DNA from: Pseudomonadota bacterium | GTDB taxonomy: Bacteria; Pseudomonadota; Gammaproteobacteria; Steroidobacterales; Steroidobacteraceae | NCBI GenBank assembly: GCA_037200975.1 | Contig: JBBCGI010000001.1 | Location: forward strand, 2,666,001-2,730,000 | Direction of reading: 5' to 3' | Length of the DNA stretch: 64,000 nt | Shown: positions 34,993 to 43,636 of the stretch, piece after piece | Layout: every line of letters begins with the position of its first letter | Numbering within the stretch: position 1 is the first letter of the stretch | Made by a program: the position numbers and the translations under genes | Notes under the pieces: generated by a model | What the model was told of the DNA's origin: nothing | Databases searched by the model: none | Seen by the model: only the letters and a program-made list of their open reading frames with translations

Positions 34993-36363
34993 CTATTGCA
35001 CGGTTAGCTTGAACACCGTGCCCGTTCCGCCGGCATTCGCGGAATAGGCCGTGACACCATAAAACGCGCCGTCGCTCCCCTCAATCAGACCGCCCTCCGG
35101 GTTCGTCGGCTGACTACCAGAAGGCCCAAAGGAATAGAGCGTCGTCTTGACCCCGGAAGTGGTCATCCTGAAAACGGTTCCGGTCAGGTCCGCAAGATGA
35201 GCACCGCCAGAACGTGTCATGCCGTAGAGATTGCCGTCCCTTGCCTGGATCAAATACTGCGTTGGACCGATTCCGTCTTCCCGAGAATCGACCGCGAACG
35301 CGTGCACAATAGTTAGCTCACCCGCCAGAGTGATTTTGAACACCGTACCGCACCCGTACTCGAAGCCACATCGTCCAGTACCTCCGGAGGCAGTGGTTCC
35401 GTAGAGTGCGCCGTCGCGCCCCTGGATCACGCCCGATTGAGGAGCGATGCCGTCGGTAGGAAGGAGCCCAGGAGTGTATCCAGTACCGAAGGAGTGCAAC
35501 GTCGTCTTGACTCCCGCGGGCGTGATCTTGAACACCGTGCCGCAACTATTGGGACCGCCGCAGCTGTTGGCGCCGCCGTTTATAGTTGTCCCGTAGAAAT
35601 TGCCGTCGTTCGCCTGGACTAGTGTGGCGATAGGAGTGACACCATCTGACGGCGAACTGCCGAACGAATACACGATCGTCCCCACGCCATTTGGCGTCAC
35701 TTTGAAGACCGTGCCGCAATTGCTTCCGCCCTGAGGAATCTGCGCGCAGTGGTTTTCGCCTCCGGAGGCGGTGACTCCAAAAAAATCGCCGTTGTTCGCC
35801 TGGACCAGACCTCCCAACGGAACGATGCCATCGGTTGGAGAGGCGCCGAACGAATGCAGCACGCTATAAATTCCGTCTAGCGTGATTCTGAACACGGTGC
35901 CGCCTGCACCATAGACGCCACCGTTGTCGGTTACGCCATAGAGCGCACCGTCTTGTCCTTGAATCAACGGCCCGGAAGGCGAGTAACCATCACTCGCCGA
36001 CGTGCCGAATGAATACAACACCGTTTCAACACCGGCGGGCGTGACCTTGAAAATTGCGCCGCAGCGAATTGGTTCTGCTGGCCTGCAAGTATTGGCGCCC
36101 CCTGAGCGCGTCGTTCCGTACAGATTGCCGTCGCTCGCTTGCAGCAACGGACCGTTCGGCTGACCGCCGTCGGAAGAAGCAAGTTGGGCAAGTTGGAAAG
36201 TATGGAGATACGTCACCGTCACCTGCGGGACGGTGGGCGGCGGAGGATTCGGCGGAGCGGCGGGAGGCGGATTGCCACCGCCACCGCCACCACCGCAACC
36301 CGCAAGCACCGAAAGAAGAACCAATAGCGCGAGTGGACGCTTTGAGGTAGTTGAGCCATTCAT
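34993..36363 (-). CDS. GloVer-repeat lipoprotein (tandem beta-propeller-like repeats)
   Basis: About 456 aa. The signal peptide ends in the lipobox LAGC, followed by a glycine run and a proline-rich linker, so the protein should be anchored to a membrane. Seven or so repeats of roughly 50 residues follow, each with a core such as DGNLYGTTRSGG, GTVFKITPAGV and YSFG. This matches the GloVer choice-of-anchor tandem repeat family, of unknown function. Starting at 36363 gives the signal peptide directly; a GTG at 36384 is an alternative. Transcription runs toward the IS66 element. Confidence 0.8.
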   Translation of the reverse strand: MNGSTTSKRPLALLVLLSVLAGCGGGGGGGNPPPAAPPNPPPPTVPQVTVTYLHTFQLAQLASSDGGQPNGPLLQASDGNLYGTTRSGGANTCRPAEPIRCGAIFKVTPAGVETVLYSFGTSASDGYSPSGPLIQGQDGALYGVTDNGGVYGAGGTVFRITLDGIYSVLHSFGASPTDGIVPLGGLVQANNGDFFGVTASGGENHCAQIPQGGSNCGTVFKVTPNGVGTIVYSFGSSPSDGVTPIATLVQANDGNFYGTTINGGANSCGGPNSCGTVFKITPAGVKTTLHSFGTGYTPGLLPTDGIAPQSGVIQGRDGALYGTTASGGTGRCGFEYGCGTVFKITLAGELTIVHAFAVDSREDGIGPTQYLIQARDGNLYGMTRSGGAHLADLTGTVFRMTTSGVKTTLYSFGPSGSQPTNPEGGLIEGSDGAFYGVTAYSANAGGTGTVFKLTVQ

Positions 36364-36490
36364 TGTCGAAGACCATTGAGTCACTGGTTATTGGTCATTC
36401 TGATGGATGTCCCACTCCCATGACATCGGATCGAAGGATGTGTCGCTAGTGTTTTGGACAATGCCACGCTTATCAGCGAAGCAACAGCCC

Positions 36491-36535
36491 ACGCGCGGAA
36501 CGGATGAGCGTCTACGTCGGCAGGCGCATTCTCAA
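36491..36535 (+). pseudogene. ORF6N gene scrap
   Basis: The DNA from GCGCGGAA to CTCAAC matches the PRAEQMSVYV codons of ORF6N copies 1 and 2 over about 25 nt and continues loosely. It is not translatable as a gene. It lies just past the stop of the AraC gene and extends the ORF6N debris field beyond the IS66 element. Confidence 0.55.
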
Positions 36536-37447
36536 CTAGCTCGAAGCTTTCTCGTGTCGCCACTGCCTCACCCCCTTCCCACCCACCGCCTTAAACGCCC
36601 GCGACAACGCCGCCTCACTCCCATACCCCCCATCCCCCGCAATCAACTTCAAACTCTTCCCCTCCAGCAACGCCTTCTGCGCCAACCGCACTCTCCACCT
36701 CTGTAGATAGCCCCCCGGCGTCACCCCCACTGCCTTCCTGAACCCGTTCGCAAACGCACTCCGCGACATCATCGCCTTCGCGGCCAGCGCCGGCAGGCTC
36801 CATTCCCGCTGCGGCTCCTCATGCATTGCCACGATCGCCTTCCGCAACTGCGGATGCGCCAACCCCGCCAGCATCCCCACCTGCGTCTGCCCTTGCTCCA
36901 TGAGCTGCCGCAGCACCCGGATCAACACCACCTCGAACAACGCATCGAGCATCGCCTGTCGCCCGCAGTACTGCGCCTCGGCCTCGCGGAACAACAACTC
37001 GAGCACCGCCTCACAACCTTGCAGGCTCTCGAGCGGCAAACACACGAACGGCGGCAGCGCTGACGCAATCGGATTCGCATTCCCGCCTTCGAAGCTCAAG
37101 TTCGCGCACACGAAATCCGCGCCGCGTTCCGCATCGGTGATGAAGCGGTGCGCCATCGGCCGCGGATAGAGCAGTAGTGAGGGCTCGCGGACGTGGACGA
37201 CACCCTTCCCGTGCCGCACCTCCGCCTCGCCCGCGCGGACGAGATGTAATTGGCTGTCGGTGCCGGTGCCGTCGAGCGGGTTGATGCCGCACAACGCGCC
37301 GGCCTGGAACGTGCGCGCGCTGACGGCGTGAACGAGTTGTCTTGGAGGCGGGCGGCTAGAAAATATACTCCGGATCAAGTTACCGGGACTGAAGGTAGTA
37401 ATTCGTCCAGCTTTCAGCCGTAAAGTTCGCTCCAGACGAATACCCAA
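36536..37447 (-). CDS. AraC-family regulator, copy 1 (altered start)
   Basis: About 303 aa if the TTG at 37447 is used. It has an AraC cupin_6-type N-terminal domain (SLLLYPRPMAHRFITDAERG) and a C-terminal double helix-turn-helix (MMSRSAFANGFRKAVG; GYGSEAALSRAFKA). It is divergent from an Ohr/OsmC gene 20 nt away and likely controls it. Compared with copy 2 at 51265, the ATG is replaced by CTA and one base is missing about 17 nt inside the gene, so the first conserved residues are reached only from a poor upstream start or not at all. The DNA-binding helix also reads IAGDGGYG where copy 2 has IAQDVGYG. Confidence 0.75.
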   Translation of the reverse strand: MGIRLERTLRLKAGRITTFSPGNLIRSIFSSRPPPRQLVHAVSARTFQAGALCGINPLDGTGTDSQLHLVRAGEAEVRHGKGVVHVREPSLLLYPRPMAHRFITDAERGADFVCANLSFEGGNANPIASALPPFVCLPLESLQGCEAVLELLFREAEAQYCGRQAMLDALFEVVLIRVLRQLMEQGQTQVGMLAGLAHPQLRKAIVAMHEEPQREWSLPALAAKAMMSRSAFANGFRKAVGVTPGGYLQRWRVRLAQKALLEGKSLKLIAGDGGYGSEAALSRAFKAVGGKGVRQWRHEKASS

Positions 37448-37467
37448 CCCCTCACAGGAGACAAGAC

Positions 37468-37896
37468 ATGAACCCCGAGAAAATCCTCTACACCGCCAAA
37501 TCCACCGTCACCGGTGGCCGCGACGGCCGCGCCATCTCATCCGACCAAGTGCTCAACGTCGCGCTCGCAACCCCGCGCGAACTGGGTGGTGCCGGCGGCG
37601 TCGGCACGAACCCGGAGCAGCTCTTCGCCTCCGGCTACTCGGCTTGCTTCCTGAGTGCGCTCAAGTTGGTCGCGGGCAAACAGAAGATCGCGCTGCCCGC
37701 GGATTCGTCGATCACGGGCACGGTGGGCATCGGCCCCAACTCGGCGGGCGGGTTTTCGCTCGCGGCGAAGCTCGAGATCTCCGTGCCGGGATTGCCGAAG
37801 GAGCAGGTGCAGAAGCTGGTCGAAGTGGCGCACCAAGTGTGCCCGTATTCGAATGCGACGCGGGGGAATGTAGATGTGCAGTTGGTGGTGGTTTGA
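37468..37896 (+). CDS. ohr: Ohr/OsmC-family organic hydroperoxide reductase, copy 1
   Basis: 142 aa. A thiol peroxidase that reduces organic hydroperoxides. Both active-site cysteines are visible: SGYSACFLSALK near residue 60 and [11 protein letters not shown] near residue 125. The N-terminal LYTAKSTVTGGRDGR is typical of Ohr. AGGAGA lies 9 nt upstream of the ATG. It pairs with the divergent AraC regulator rather than with the usual MarR-type OhrR. A close paralogue is at 52202. Confidence 0.9.
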   Translation: MNPEKILYTAKSTVTGGRDGRAISSDQVLNVALATPRELGGAGGVGTNPEQLFASGYSACFLSALKLVAGKQKIALPADSSITGTVGIGPNSAGGFSLAAKLEISVPGLPKEQVQKLVEVAHQVCPYSNATRGNVDVQLVVV

Positions 37897-37914
37897 GATC
37901 GCAGCCACTGACGT

Positions 37915-38012
37915 TCAGGTGTTCAAGGTCACAAATTGTGACCTTGAACGGAATGGAACTGGACGCCGGAGGCGCGCGCCTTCCGAAAGCATTTCCGCGT
38001 GAACACGGCATA
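37915..38012 (+). pseudogene. ORF6N gene scrap with palindrome
   Basis: One frame reads CSRSQIVTLN, then RLPKAFPREHGIYSA and a stop, which parallels RSQSVTLN and YLPMAFTEHGAIMAA of ORF6N copy 2. The first part is a palindrome with 14-bp arms (GTTCAAGGTCACAA and TTGTGACCTTGAAC, 37921-37949, one central base). The sequence between is degenerate. This is more likely ORF6N debris than a terminator, although as a stem it could also end ohr transcripts. Confidence 0.6.
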
Positions 38013-38106
38013 TATTCCGCTTGAGGAGACTGCGGTCCTTGTTCAGGCTGGATCCAGCTTCGGCTGTTTACTTGACACGAATACGCGAGGGGCTATCGTG
38101 CGGACC

Positions 38107-38340
38107 ATGCCTGTAACTCCTGAAGAACTGGCGCAAAAGGCGATGGAACTGCCTGCAGAAGGCCGTGCCCAGTTGGCAGATCTCCTGGTTGAAAGTCTCG
38201 ACGCCGCGCAGCTGAGCAGGATTGACCGCGTGTGGCTGGACGAGGCGAAGCGTCGGCGCGACGAGGTGAGATCGGGCAGCGTGTCCACCATTCCCGCAGC
38301 TGACGTCATGCGGCAGGTACGCGATACGCTCAAACGATGA
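38107..38340 (+). CDS. Addiction-module antitoxin-like protein
   Basis: 77 aa. It matches the short addiction-module component family found upstream of ParE/RelE toxins (PEELAQKAMELPAEGRAQLADLLVESL, then WLDEAKRRRDEVRSG and IPAADVM). The stop overlaps the start of the ParE-like frame by 4 nt (ATGA), as in intact pairs. Because the toxin next to it is broken, this is now an orphan antitoxin. Confidence 0.82.
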   Translation: MPVTPEELAQKAMELPAEGRAQLADLLVESLDAAQLSRIDRVWLDEAKRRRDEVRSGSVSTIPAADVMRQVRDTLKR

Positions 38341-38533
38341 AGCTGGAGTTTCACTCGAATGCGCTCGCAGAGTTGGCGAGCGCTGTCGAGTACTACGAAG
38401 CGCGTCAACCCGGCCTCGGAAATAGATTTATTGATGCGATACACCGTCGAACGCGAGTTCGTTTTAATTCTGGCGGTGGCCCATCTCGCGCGCGAGCCAG
38501 GATATTGGAAGTCACGCAGCTAGGGCCGGTGCC
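38337..38533 (+). pseudogene. ParE/RelE-family toxin with internal deletion
   Basis: The first 38 codons are a normal ParE start (MKLEFHSNALAELASAVEYY, then FIDAIHRR). About 45 codons of the middle are missing, and the C-terminal stretch VLILAVAHLAREPGYWKSR follows in a different frame, ending with TAG near 38520. The translated frame runs on into unrelated sequence to 38594. The toxin is almost surely inactive. Confidence 0.82.
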
Positions 38534-38618
38534 GCCTGCATTCTTCAGATGGAGCTTTTCGAAAAGCTCCCAGCGACTGCCATCGCACCCATGAGCGATT
38601 CTCGAAATGAATCAGCCG

Positions 38619-38660
38619 TTTGCGCGCTTGAAATCGCAATTTGCGATTTCAAGACGCGAG
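38619..38660 (+). pseudogene. ORF6N gene scrap with palindrome
   Basis: One frame reads RLKSQFAISRRESS, matching the LKSQFATSS stretch of ORF6N copy 3. The DNA is a perfect palindrome with 13-bp arms (CTTGAAATCGCAA, central T, TTGCGATTTCAAG, 38627-38653). The sequence around it shows no other ORF6N similarity, so either a very small scrap was left or the palindrome moved alone. Confidence 0.55.
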
Positions 38661-38760
38661 TCCTCCCGCGTATGGATAGGCCCGTGCTTCAAACGTCCTG
38701 TCGAAAAACCGCAGCTCCGTTCGACTACCCTGCGAACACTTCATTTCCCAGGAGCCCCCC

Positions 38761-39288
38761 GTGAAATTCCTCGTCTTCGTCAAAGCCACCCCCAACAGCG
38801 AAAAGGGCGTCTTCCCTCCGGACACAGACAAACTCTTCGCCGACATGGGCCGCTTCAACGAGAAACTCGTCAAGGCCGGCATCATGCAGGAAGCAGACGG
38901 TCTCAAACCCAGCAGCGCGGGCAAGCGCATCAAGTTCTCGGACAACAGCCCCGCGGTCGTCGTCGACGGCCCCTTCGCGGAAACCAAGGAGCTGGTGGCG
39001 GGCTACTGGATCTGGAACGTGAAGTCGCTGGACGAGGCAGTCGAGTGGGCGAGGCAATGTCCGAACCCCATGCCCGGCGAGGAAGGAGTGCTGGAGATTC
39101 GCCCGTGTTACTCGATGGAAGATCTCGCCGATCTCGTGCCGGAAGTGGAATTCGAACGCGAGGCACGTTTGCGCAAGCAGGTGGCACGCCAGCAGAAGGC
39201 GAAGTCGGCGGCCAAGCGCAAGTCGAAGGCCCCACCGGCCCGCAAGAAACCCGCCAAGCAAAAGCGCGGACGCGCAAAGGCGAAGTGA
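38761..39288 (+). CDS. YciI-like protein with basic C-terminal tail
   Basis: 175 aa. The first ~125 residues match the YCII-related (DGPF) family: MKFLVFVKATPNSEKG, VVVDGPFAETKELVAGYWIW and IRPCYSMED. Such proteins are often paired with ECF sigma factors, but none is adjacent here. The last 45 residues are a run of lysine, arginine, alanine and proline, unusual for the family and suited to nucleic-acid binding. The GTG start follows AGGAGC. No catalytic role is claimed. Confidence 0.8.
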   Translation: MKFLVFVKATPNSEKGVFPPDTDKLFADMGRFNEKLVKAGIMQEADGLKPSSAGKRIKFSDNSPAVVVDGPFAETKELVAGYWIWNVKSLDEAVEWARQCPNPMPGEEGVLEIRPCYSMEDLADLVPEVEFEREARLRKQVARQQKAKSAAKRKSKAPPARKKPAKQKRGRAKAK

Positions 39289-39325
39289 CGCGGGCGACCC
39301 GCGCATCATCAACGCGCCTCTCATT

Positions 39326-41659
39326 TCACGCCGGCGTCACCGCCCCGCGATCCACCGCATTCGCCTCGGTCACCGTCAGCGCCGTCATGTTCACGATGCG
39401 CCGCACGGTGGTGGACGGTGTGAGGATATGCACCGGCGCCGCGGCGCCGAGCAAAATCGGCCCCACCGCCACATTGTTGCCGGCCGCGGTCTTGAGCAGG
39501 TTGTAGCAGATGTTCGCGGCATCGAGATTCGGCATCACGAGTAGATTGGCGGCGCCGGTGAGCGTGCTGTCGGGCAGGATCTGTCTGCGGATCGTCTCGT
39601 CCAGCGCGCAGTCGCCATGCATCTCGCCATCGACTTCGAGTGTGGGGTCCGCCGCGCGCAGCAGCGCCAGCGCTTCGCGCATCTTGAGCGCGGATTCGTC
39701 GCTGTGTGTGCCGAAGTTCGAGTGCGACAGCAAGGCTACCTTCGGCACGAGTCCGAAACGGCGGACTTCGGCAGCGGCGCGCAGCGTGATCTCGGCCAGC
39801 TGCGCGGCGGTGGGATTCAGATTGATGTGTGTATCGACGATGAACATCTGCCGGTTGGTCAGGATCAACGCGTTCATTGCCGCGTAGACCGTGGCGCCGG
39901 GCGCCTTGCCGATCACGCGGTCGATGTATTTCAGGTGCCGCGACGCGGTGCTGATGGTTCCGCAGATCATGCCGTCGGCCGCGCCCTTGCGCAGCAGCAT
40001 GGCGGCGATGAGCGTGGTGCGCCGGCGCATTTCGAGCTTGGCGTACTGCGCGGTGACGCCGCGCCGGTTCATGAGCCCGTGATATTCCATCCAGAACTCA
40101 CGATGCCGATCGTCCTGCTCCGGGTTGACGACGGTGCAGTCCTCGCCGAGCTGCAAGCGCACGCCAAACTTCTTGATCCGCGACTCGATCACGCGCGGCC
40201 GCCCGACCAGGACGGGATGCGCGATCTTCTCCTCGGCGATAATCTGCACGGCGCGCAACACGCGCTCGTCTTCACCCTCGGCGAACACGATGCGCGAGTG
40301 TTTGAGCTCGGCGCGTCGCGCGGAGGCGTACACGGGCTTCATGATGGTGCCGGACTGGTACACGAACTGCTGCAGCTGCTGCCGGTAGGCATCGAAGTCG
40401 GCGATCGGGCGCATGGCGACGCCGGAGTCCATCGCGGCCTTCGCGACGGCCGGCGCCACGTGCACGATGAGCCGCGGATCGAAGGGCTTGGGAATCAGGT
40501 AGTCAGGTCCGAACGTCAGATCCGCGATGCCGTAGGCGCTTGCCACGACGTCGCTGTGTCCCATGCGCGCGAGACTGGCGATCGCGTGCACGGCCGCCAC
40601 TTCCATCGCGCGCGTGATGCTGGTCGCGCCCGCGTCCAGCGCACCGCGGAAGATGAACGGAAAACACAGGACGTTGTTCACCTGGTTCGGGTAGTCGCTG
40701 CGTCCGGTGGCCATGATGGCGTCGTCGCGCACCGCGCGCACTTCGGCGGGCAGGATCTCGGGCGTGGGATTCGCGAGCGCAAATATGAGCGGGCGTGGTG
40801 CCATCGCCTTGACCATCGGCGGCTTGAACACGCCACCGGCGGAAAGCCCCAGGAACATGTCGGCCCCCACGATGGCCTCGGCCAGCGTGCGTTGCGCAGT
40901 CGCCTGCGCGAAGCGCGCCTTGTCGGGATCCATGAGCTCGGTGCGCCCTTCATGGACGAGGCCCGCGAGATCCGCAAGCCAGATGTTTTCCTTCGGCAAA
41001 CCCAGGTCCACGAGCAGATCCACGCAGGCCAGCGCCGCAGCGCCCGCGCCACTGACCACCAGTTTGACGTCGGCTAGCTTCTTGCCGACCACGGCCAGCC
41101 CATTGAGCGTCGCCGCGGCGACGATGATGGCGGTGCCATGCTGATCGTCGTGGAACACGGGGATCTTCATGCGCGCGCGTAATGCGCGCTCGATTTCGAA
41201 ACACTCCGGCGCCTTTATGTCCTCGAGATTGATGCCGCCGAAAGTGGGTTCCAAGGCGGCGATGATCTCGACCAGCTTTGCTGGATCGCGTTCGTTGATC
41301 TCGATGTCGAACACGTCGATGTTGGCGAACTTCTTGAACAGCACGGCCTTGCCTTCCATCACGGGTTTGGCCGCGAGAGGACCGATGGCGCCGAGCCCGA
41401 GCACGGCCGTGCCATTGGTGATGACGCCGATCAGGTTGCCGCGCGTGGTGTAACGCAGCGCCGCGAGCGGATCGGCCGCGATTTCTTCGCAGGCGATCGC
41501 CACGCCGGGCGAGTAGGCCAACGCGAGATCGTGTTGATTGGTGAGTTTCTTGCTTGGTACGACCGAGAGTTTTCCGGGCGTCGGGAACTCATGGTAGGCC
41601 AGGGCTTCTTCGCGCAGGTTCTCGCGGCGCTTGGCCGGAGGGAGGTTGTCATCGGTCAT
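39326..41659 (-). CDS. maeB: NADP-dependent malic enzyme with phosphotransacetylase-like C-terminus
   Basis: 777 aa from the ATG at 41659 (a GTG 18 nt upstream is in frame). It converts malate to pyruvate with NADP+ reduction. The malic domain covers about residues 1-430: [48 protein letters not shown] and the dinucleotide-binding [12 protein letters not shown]. The C-terminal half ([38 protein letters not shown]) resembles phosphate acetyltransferase and is usually regulatory in MaeB. Length and domains are normal. Confidence 0.94.
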   Translation of the reverse strand: MTDDNLPPAKRRENLREEALAYHEFPTPGKLSVVPSKKLTNQHDLALAYSPGVAIACEEIAADPLAALRYTTRGNLIGVITNGTAVLGLGAIGPLAAKPVMEGKAVLFKKFANIDVFDIEINERDPAKLVEIIAALEPTFGGINLEDIKAPECFEIERALRARMKIPVFHDDQHGTAIIVAAATLNGLAVVGKKLADVKLVVSGAGAAALACVDLLVDLGLPKENIWLADLAGLVHEGRTELMDPDKARFAQATAQRTLAEAIVGADMFLGLSAGGVFKPPMVKAMAPRPLIFALANPTPEILPAEVRAVRDDAIMATGRSDYPNQVNNVLCFPFIFRGALDAGATSITRAMEVAAVHAIASLARMGHSDVVASAYGIADLTFGPDYLIPKPFDPRLIVHVAPAVAKAAMDSGVAMRPIADFDAYRQQLQQFVYQSGTIMKPVYASARRAELKHSRIVFAEGEDERVLRAVQIIAEEKIAHPVLVGRPRVIESRIKKFGVRLQLGEDCTVVNPEQDDRHREFWMEYHGLMNRRGVTAQYAKLEMRRRTTLIAAMLLRKGAADGMICGTISTASRHLKYIDRVIGKAPGATVYAAMNALILTNRQMFIVDTHINLNPTAAQLAEITLRAAAEVRRFGLVPKVALLSHSNFGTHSDESALKMREALALLRAADPTLEVDGEMHGDCALDETIRRQILPDSTLTGAANLLVMPNLDAANICYNLLKTAAGNNVAVGPILLGAAAPVHILTPSTTVRRIVNMTALTVTEANAVDRGAVTPA

Positions 41660-41822
41660 TTCAGGCAATTTGATCACATACGCCGCCGGGACGAACAGGC
41701 ACGGATACCCGGTGGAATGAAAACGCCCGATGGGGTTCCACCTCTATATCTTTCGTCCCAAAGGTGCAGAATGGCGCCCGGTCATTCAGCACTTCGACAA
41801 AAAAAGCGGAAGGAATCGAGCA

Positions 41823-42014
41823 ATGTTCAACACTGGCTACAGCGGCCTCCTTGGCCTGCTGATCCTGATCGGCGACGTCTGGGCGATCATCAATATCCTC
41901 CAGAGCTCCGCATCCAACGAAAAGAAACTGCTCTGGACGGTCGTGGTGCTGCTGCTGCCGCTGCTGGGGCTGATCCTGTGGTATTTCCTGGGGCCTCGCG
42001 GCGGCAAGACGTAA
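41823..42014 (+). CDS. PLDc_N-type small membrane protein
   Basis: 63 aa with two transmembrane segments: GLLGLLILIGDVWAIINIL and TVVVLLLPLLGLILWYFLGP. This matches the phospholipase D N-terminal (PLDc_N) family of small envelope proteins. The ATG is preceded by GGAAGG. It is upstream of, but 85 nt from, the ThuA-like gene. Confidence 0.8.
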   Translation: MFNTGYSGLLGLLILIGDVWAIINILQSSASNEKKLLWTVVVLLLPLLGLILWYFLGPRGGKT

Positions 42015-42099
42015 CGCGCCGCGGCAGTCGCCGCGCCCATTACATGCCGACGATGGCTCTGCCAGTTGATCAAATCTTTTGTCTGAGGGGTTCGACACG

Positions 42100-42870
42100 A
42101 TGAAACACGGCCGCCTGCTCCTGCTTTCCCTGCTCGGTTTGTTAGCCACGACCGCCGCCCACGCGGAACAGTTCAGCGTGCTGCTGTTCTCGAAGACCGC
42201 CGGCTGGCACCACGAATCCATTCTCGAAGGTGTCAACGCGATCCGTGGTCTCGGGCAGTTGCACGACTTCAAGGTGTTCTGGACCGAAGACGCCGGGCTG
42301 GTGTTCAAAGACGCGGAGCTCAAGAAGTACAAGGCGGTGATCTTCCTGAGCACCACCGGCGACATCCTCAACGACGATCAGCAGGCCGCGTTCGAGCGCT
42401 ACATCAAGGCGGGCGGCGGCTTCGTCGGGATCCACGCCGCGGCGGACACCGAATACGGCTGGCCTTGGTACACCAAGATGGTCGGGCACATGTTCCACAT
42501 CCATCCGCTGGTGCAGACCGCGGCCATCAACGTCGAGGACGCGAACTTCCCGGGCATGGACCGCTTCCCGAAGCGGTTCCTGGCCACCGAGGAGTGGTAC
42601 GAGTTCGACGCCTCGCGCTCGAACAAACTGCACTATCTACTCAGCGTGGACGAGAAGACGTACAAACCCTACGCGAACTGGGGCACGAAGGAAGGCAAGG
42701 GCATGGGCAACTTCCATCCGCTCGCGTGGTACCAGGAATATGACGGTGGCCGCGCGTTCTACACGGCGCTGGGGCACCTGCCCGCGACGTATGGCGATGC
42801 GAGCTTCATGCACCACATCTACGGTGGCATCTACTGGGCTGCGACGGGCAACGGGTTCACCGCCAACTGA
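42100..42870 (+). CDS. ThuA-domain secreted protein
   Basis: 256 aa. A signal peptide (MKHGRLLLLSLLGLLATT, with likely cleavage after AHA) targets it to the periplasm. The mature part is a ThuA-like fold related to class I glutamine amidotransferases: VLLFSKTAGWHHESI, GGGFVGIHAAADTEYGWPWY and GHMFHIHPL. ThuA proteins are tied to sugar (trehalose-like) use, but the exact reaction is unsettled. GAGGGG lies 9 nt before the ATG. The end, IYGGIYWAAT, is typical of the family. Confidence 0.88.
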   Translation: MKHGRLLLLSLLGLLATTAAHAEQFSVLLFSKTAGWHHESILEGVNAIRGLGQLHDFKVFWTEDAGLVFKDAELKKYKAVIFLSTTGDILNDDQQAAFERYIKAGGGFVGIHAAADTEYGWPWYTKMVGHMFHIHPLVQTAAINVEDANFPGMDRFPKRFLATEEWYEFDASRSNKLHYLLSVDEKTYKPYANWGTKEGKGMGNFHPLAWYQEYDGGRAFYTALGHLPATYGDASFMHHIYGGIYWAATGNGFTAN

Positions 42871-42945
42871 TCTACCGGCTTCGCCATCGCGCGGCGCGTT
42901 GTTCAAAAACGCGCCGCGCGCAGATCGCTTCCGCGAATAACGTCT

Positions 42946-43290
42946 CTACGCCTTCTTCACGAACTCCGACTTCAACCCCATCGCGCCGACGCCCTCGATG
43001 CGGCAGTCGATGTTGTGATCGCCGTCGTGCACGAGGCGAATGCCTTTGACCTTCGTTCCCACCTTCACCACGGACGAAGATCCTTTCACCTTCAGATCTT
43101 TGATCACGGTGACGTTGTCCCCGTCGGTGAGTGGCGTGCCGAAAGCATCGCGGATGACCGACGTCTCTTCGGTCGGTGCAACGATCGCGGACTCCTTCCA
43201 CTCATGAGCGCACTCCGGACAGACGAGCAGGGCGCCATCGTCGTAGGTGAGGGTGGACGCGCATTTCGGGCAGGGCGGGAGACTGGACAT
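42946..43290 (-). CDS. yjdM: YjdM/PhnA-family zinc-ribbon protein
   Basis: 114 aa. The N-terminal zinc ribbon has two CxxC pairs (CPKC and CPEC). The C-terminal PhnA domain includes [20 protein letters not shown] and ends LKSEFVKKA, as in E. coli YjdM (formerly PhnA). Despite the old name, a role in phosphonate use is not established. It is a single gene. Confidence 0.92.
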   Translation of the reverse strand: MSSLPPCPKCASTLTYDDGALLVCPECAHEWKESAIVAPTEETSVIRDAFGTPLTDGDNVTVIKDLKVKGSSSVVKVGTKVKGIRLVHDGDHNIDCRIEGVGAMGLKSEFVKKA

Positions 43291-43636
43291 GTCCCGATTC
43301 TGTCACAGTCTTATTCGCCTCCCGGCTCGAGGATGGAATTTCCGGAGTTTTCTGCGTCTTGTTGATCCAGGCAAGGCGTTCAGGACAGCAATTGCGGAAG
43401 CGTCATGAATCGTAACTCTGCTTGTGAAACGCGGCGAGTCCATGGGTGGTTTTGAGTACGCGGGCTCATCACAGCTACTCGCACTCAATCGCGATGCCGT
43501 CTAATTTAGTTAGACCTAAGGGATTGAGTGTGAAATACGTCAACGGCCGATTCCTCAACGCGATTTAGGCTTCTCCTTTCGAAACGCCAAGGTGACCGGG
43601 CCGGTCGAGCCTTGTCGTGACCAAAAGGAGACGTCA
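43291..43636. other. Intergenic region without a gene
   Basis: This 346-nt stretch lies between divergent genes (yjdM on the minus strand, the SHOCT lipoprotein on the plus strand). I see no gene in it. It has a lower GC content around 43490-43530 (TAATTTAGTTAGACC), which may hold promoters. The only clear signal is AAGGAG at 43625-43630, the ribosome-binding site of the downstream gene. Confidence 0.6.

Noticed and set aside
37921-37949. Simple ohr terminator
   Set aside because: The stem is strong but has no T-run, and the sequence after it matches further ORF6N codons, so it is called ORF6N debris.
26941-38653. CRISPR array formed by the repeated palindromes
   Set aside because: The palindromes are kilobases apart, sit in coding sequence and differ from each other; no regular repeat-spacer array exists in the window.
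39617-41077. A 486-codon plus-strand open frame antisense to the malic enzyme gene
   Set aside because: It is rich in histidine, arginine and glycine, as expected for antisense of a GC-rich gene, and the malic enzyme on the other strand is unmistakable.
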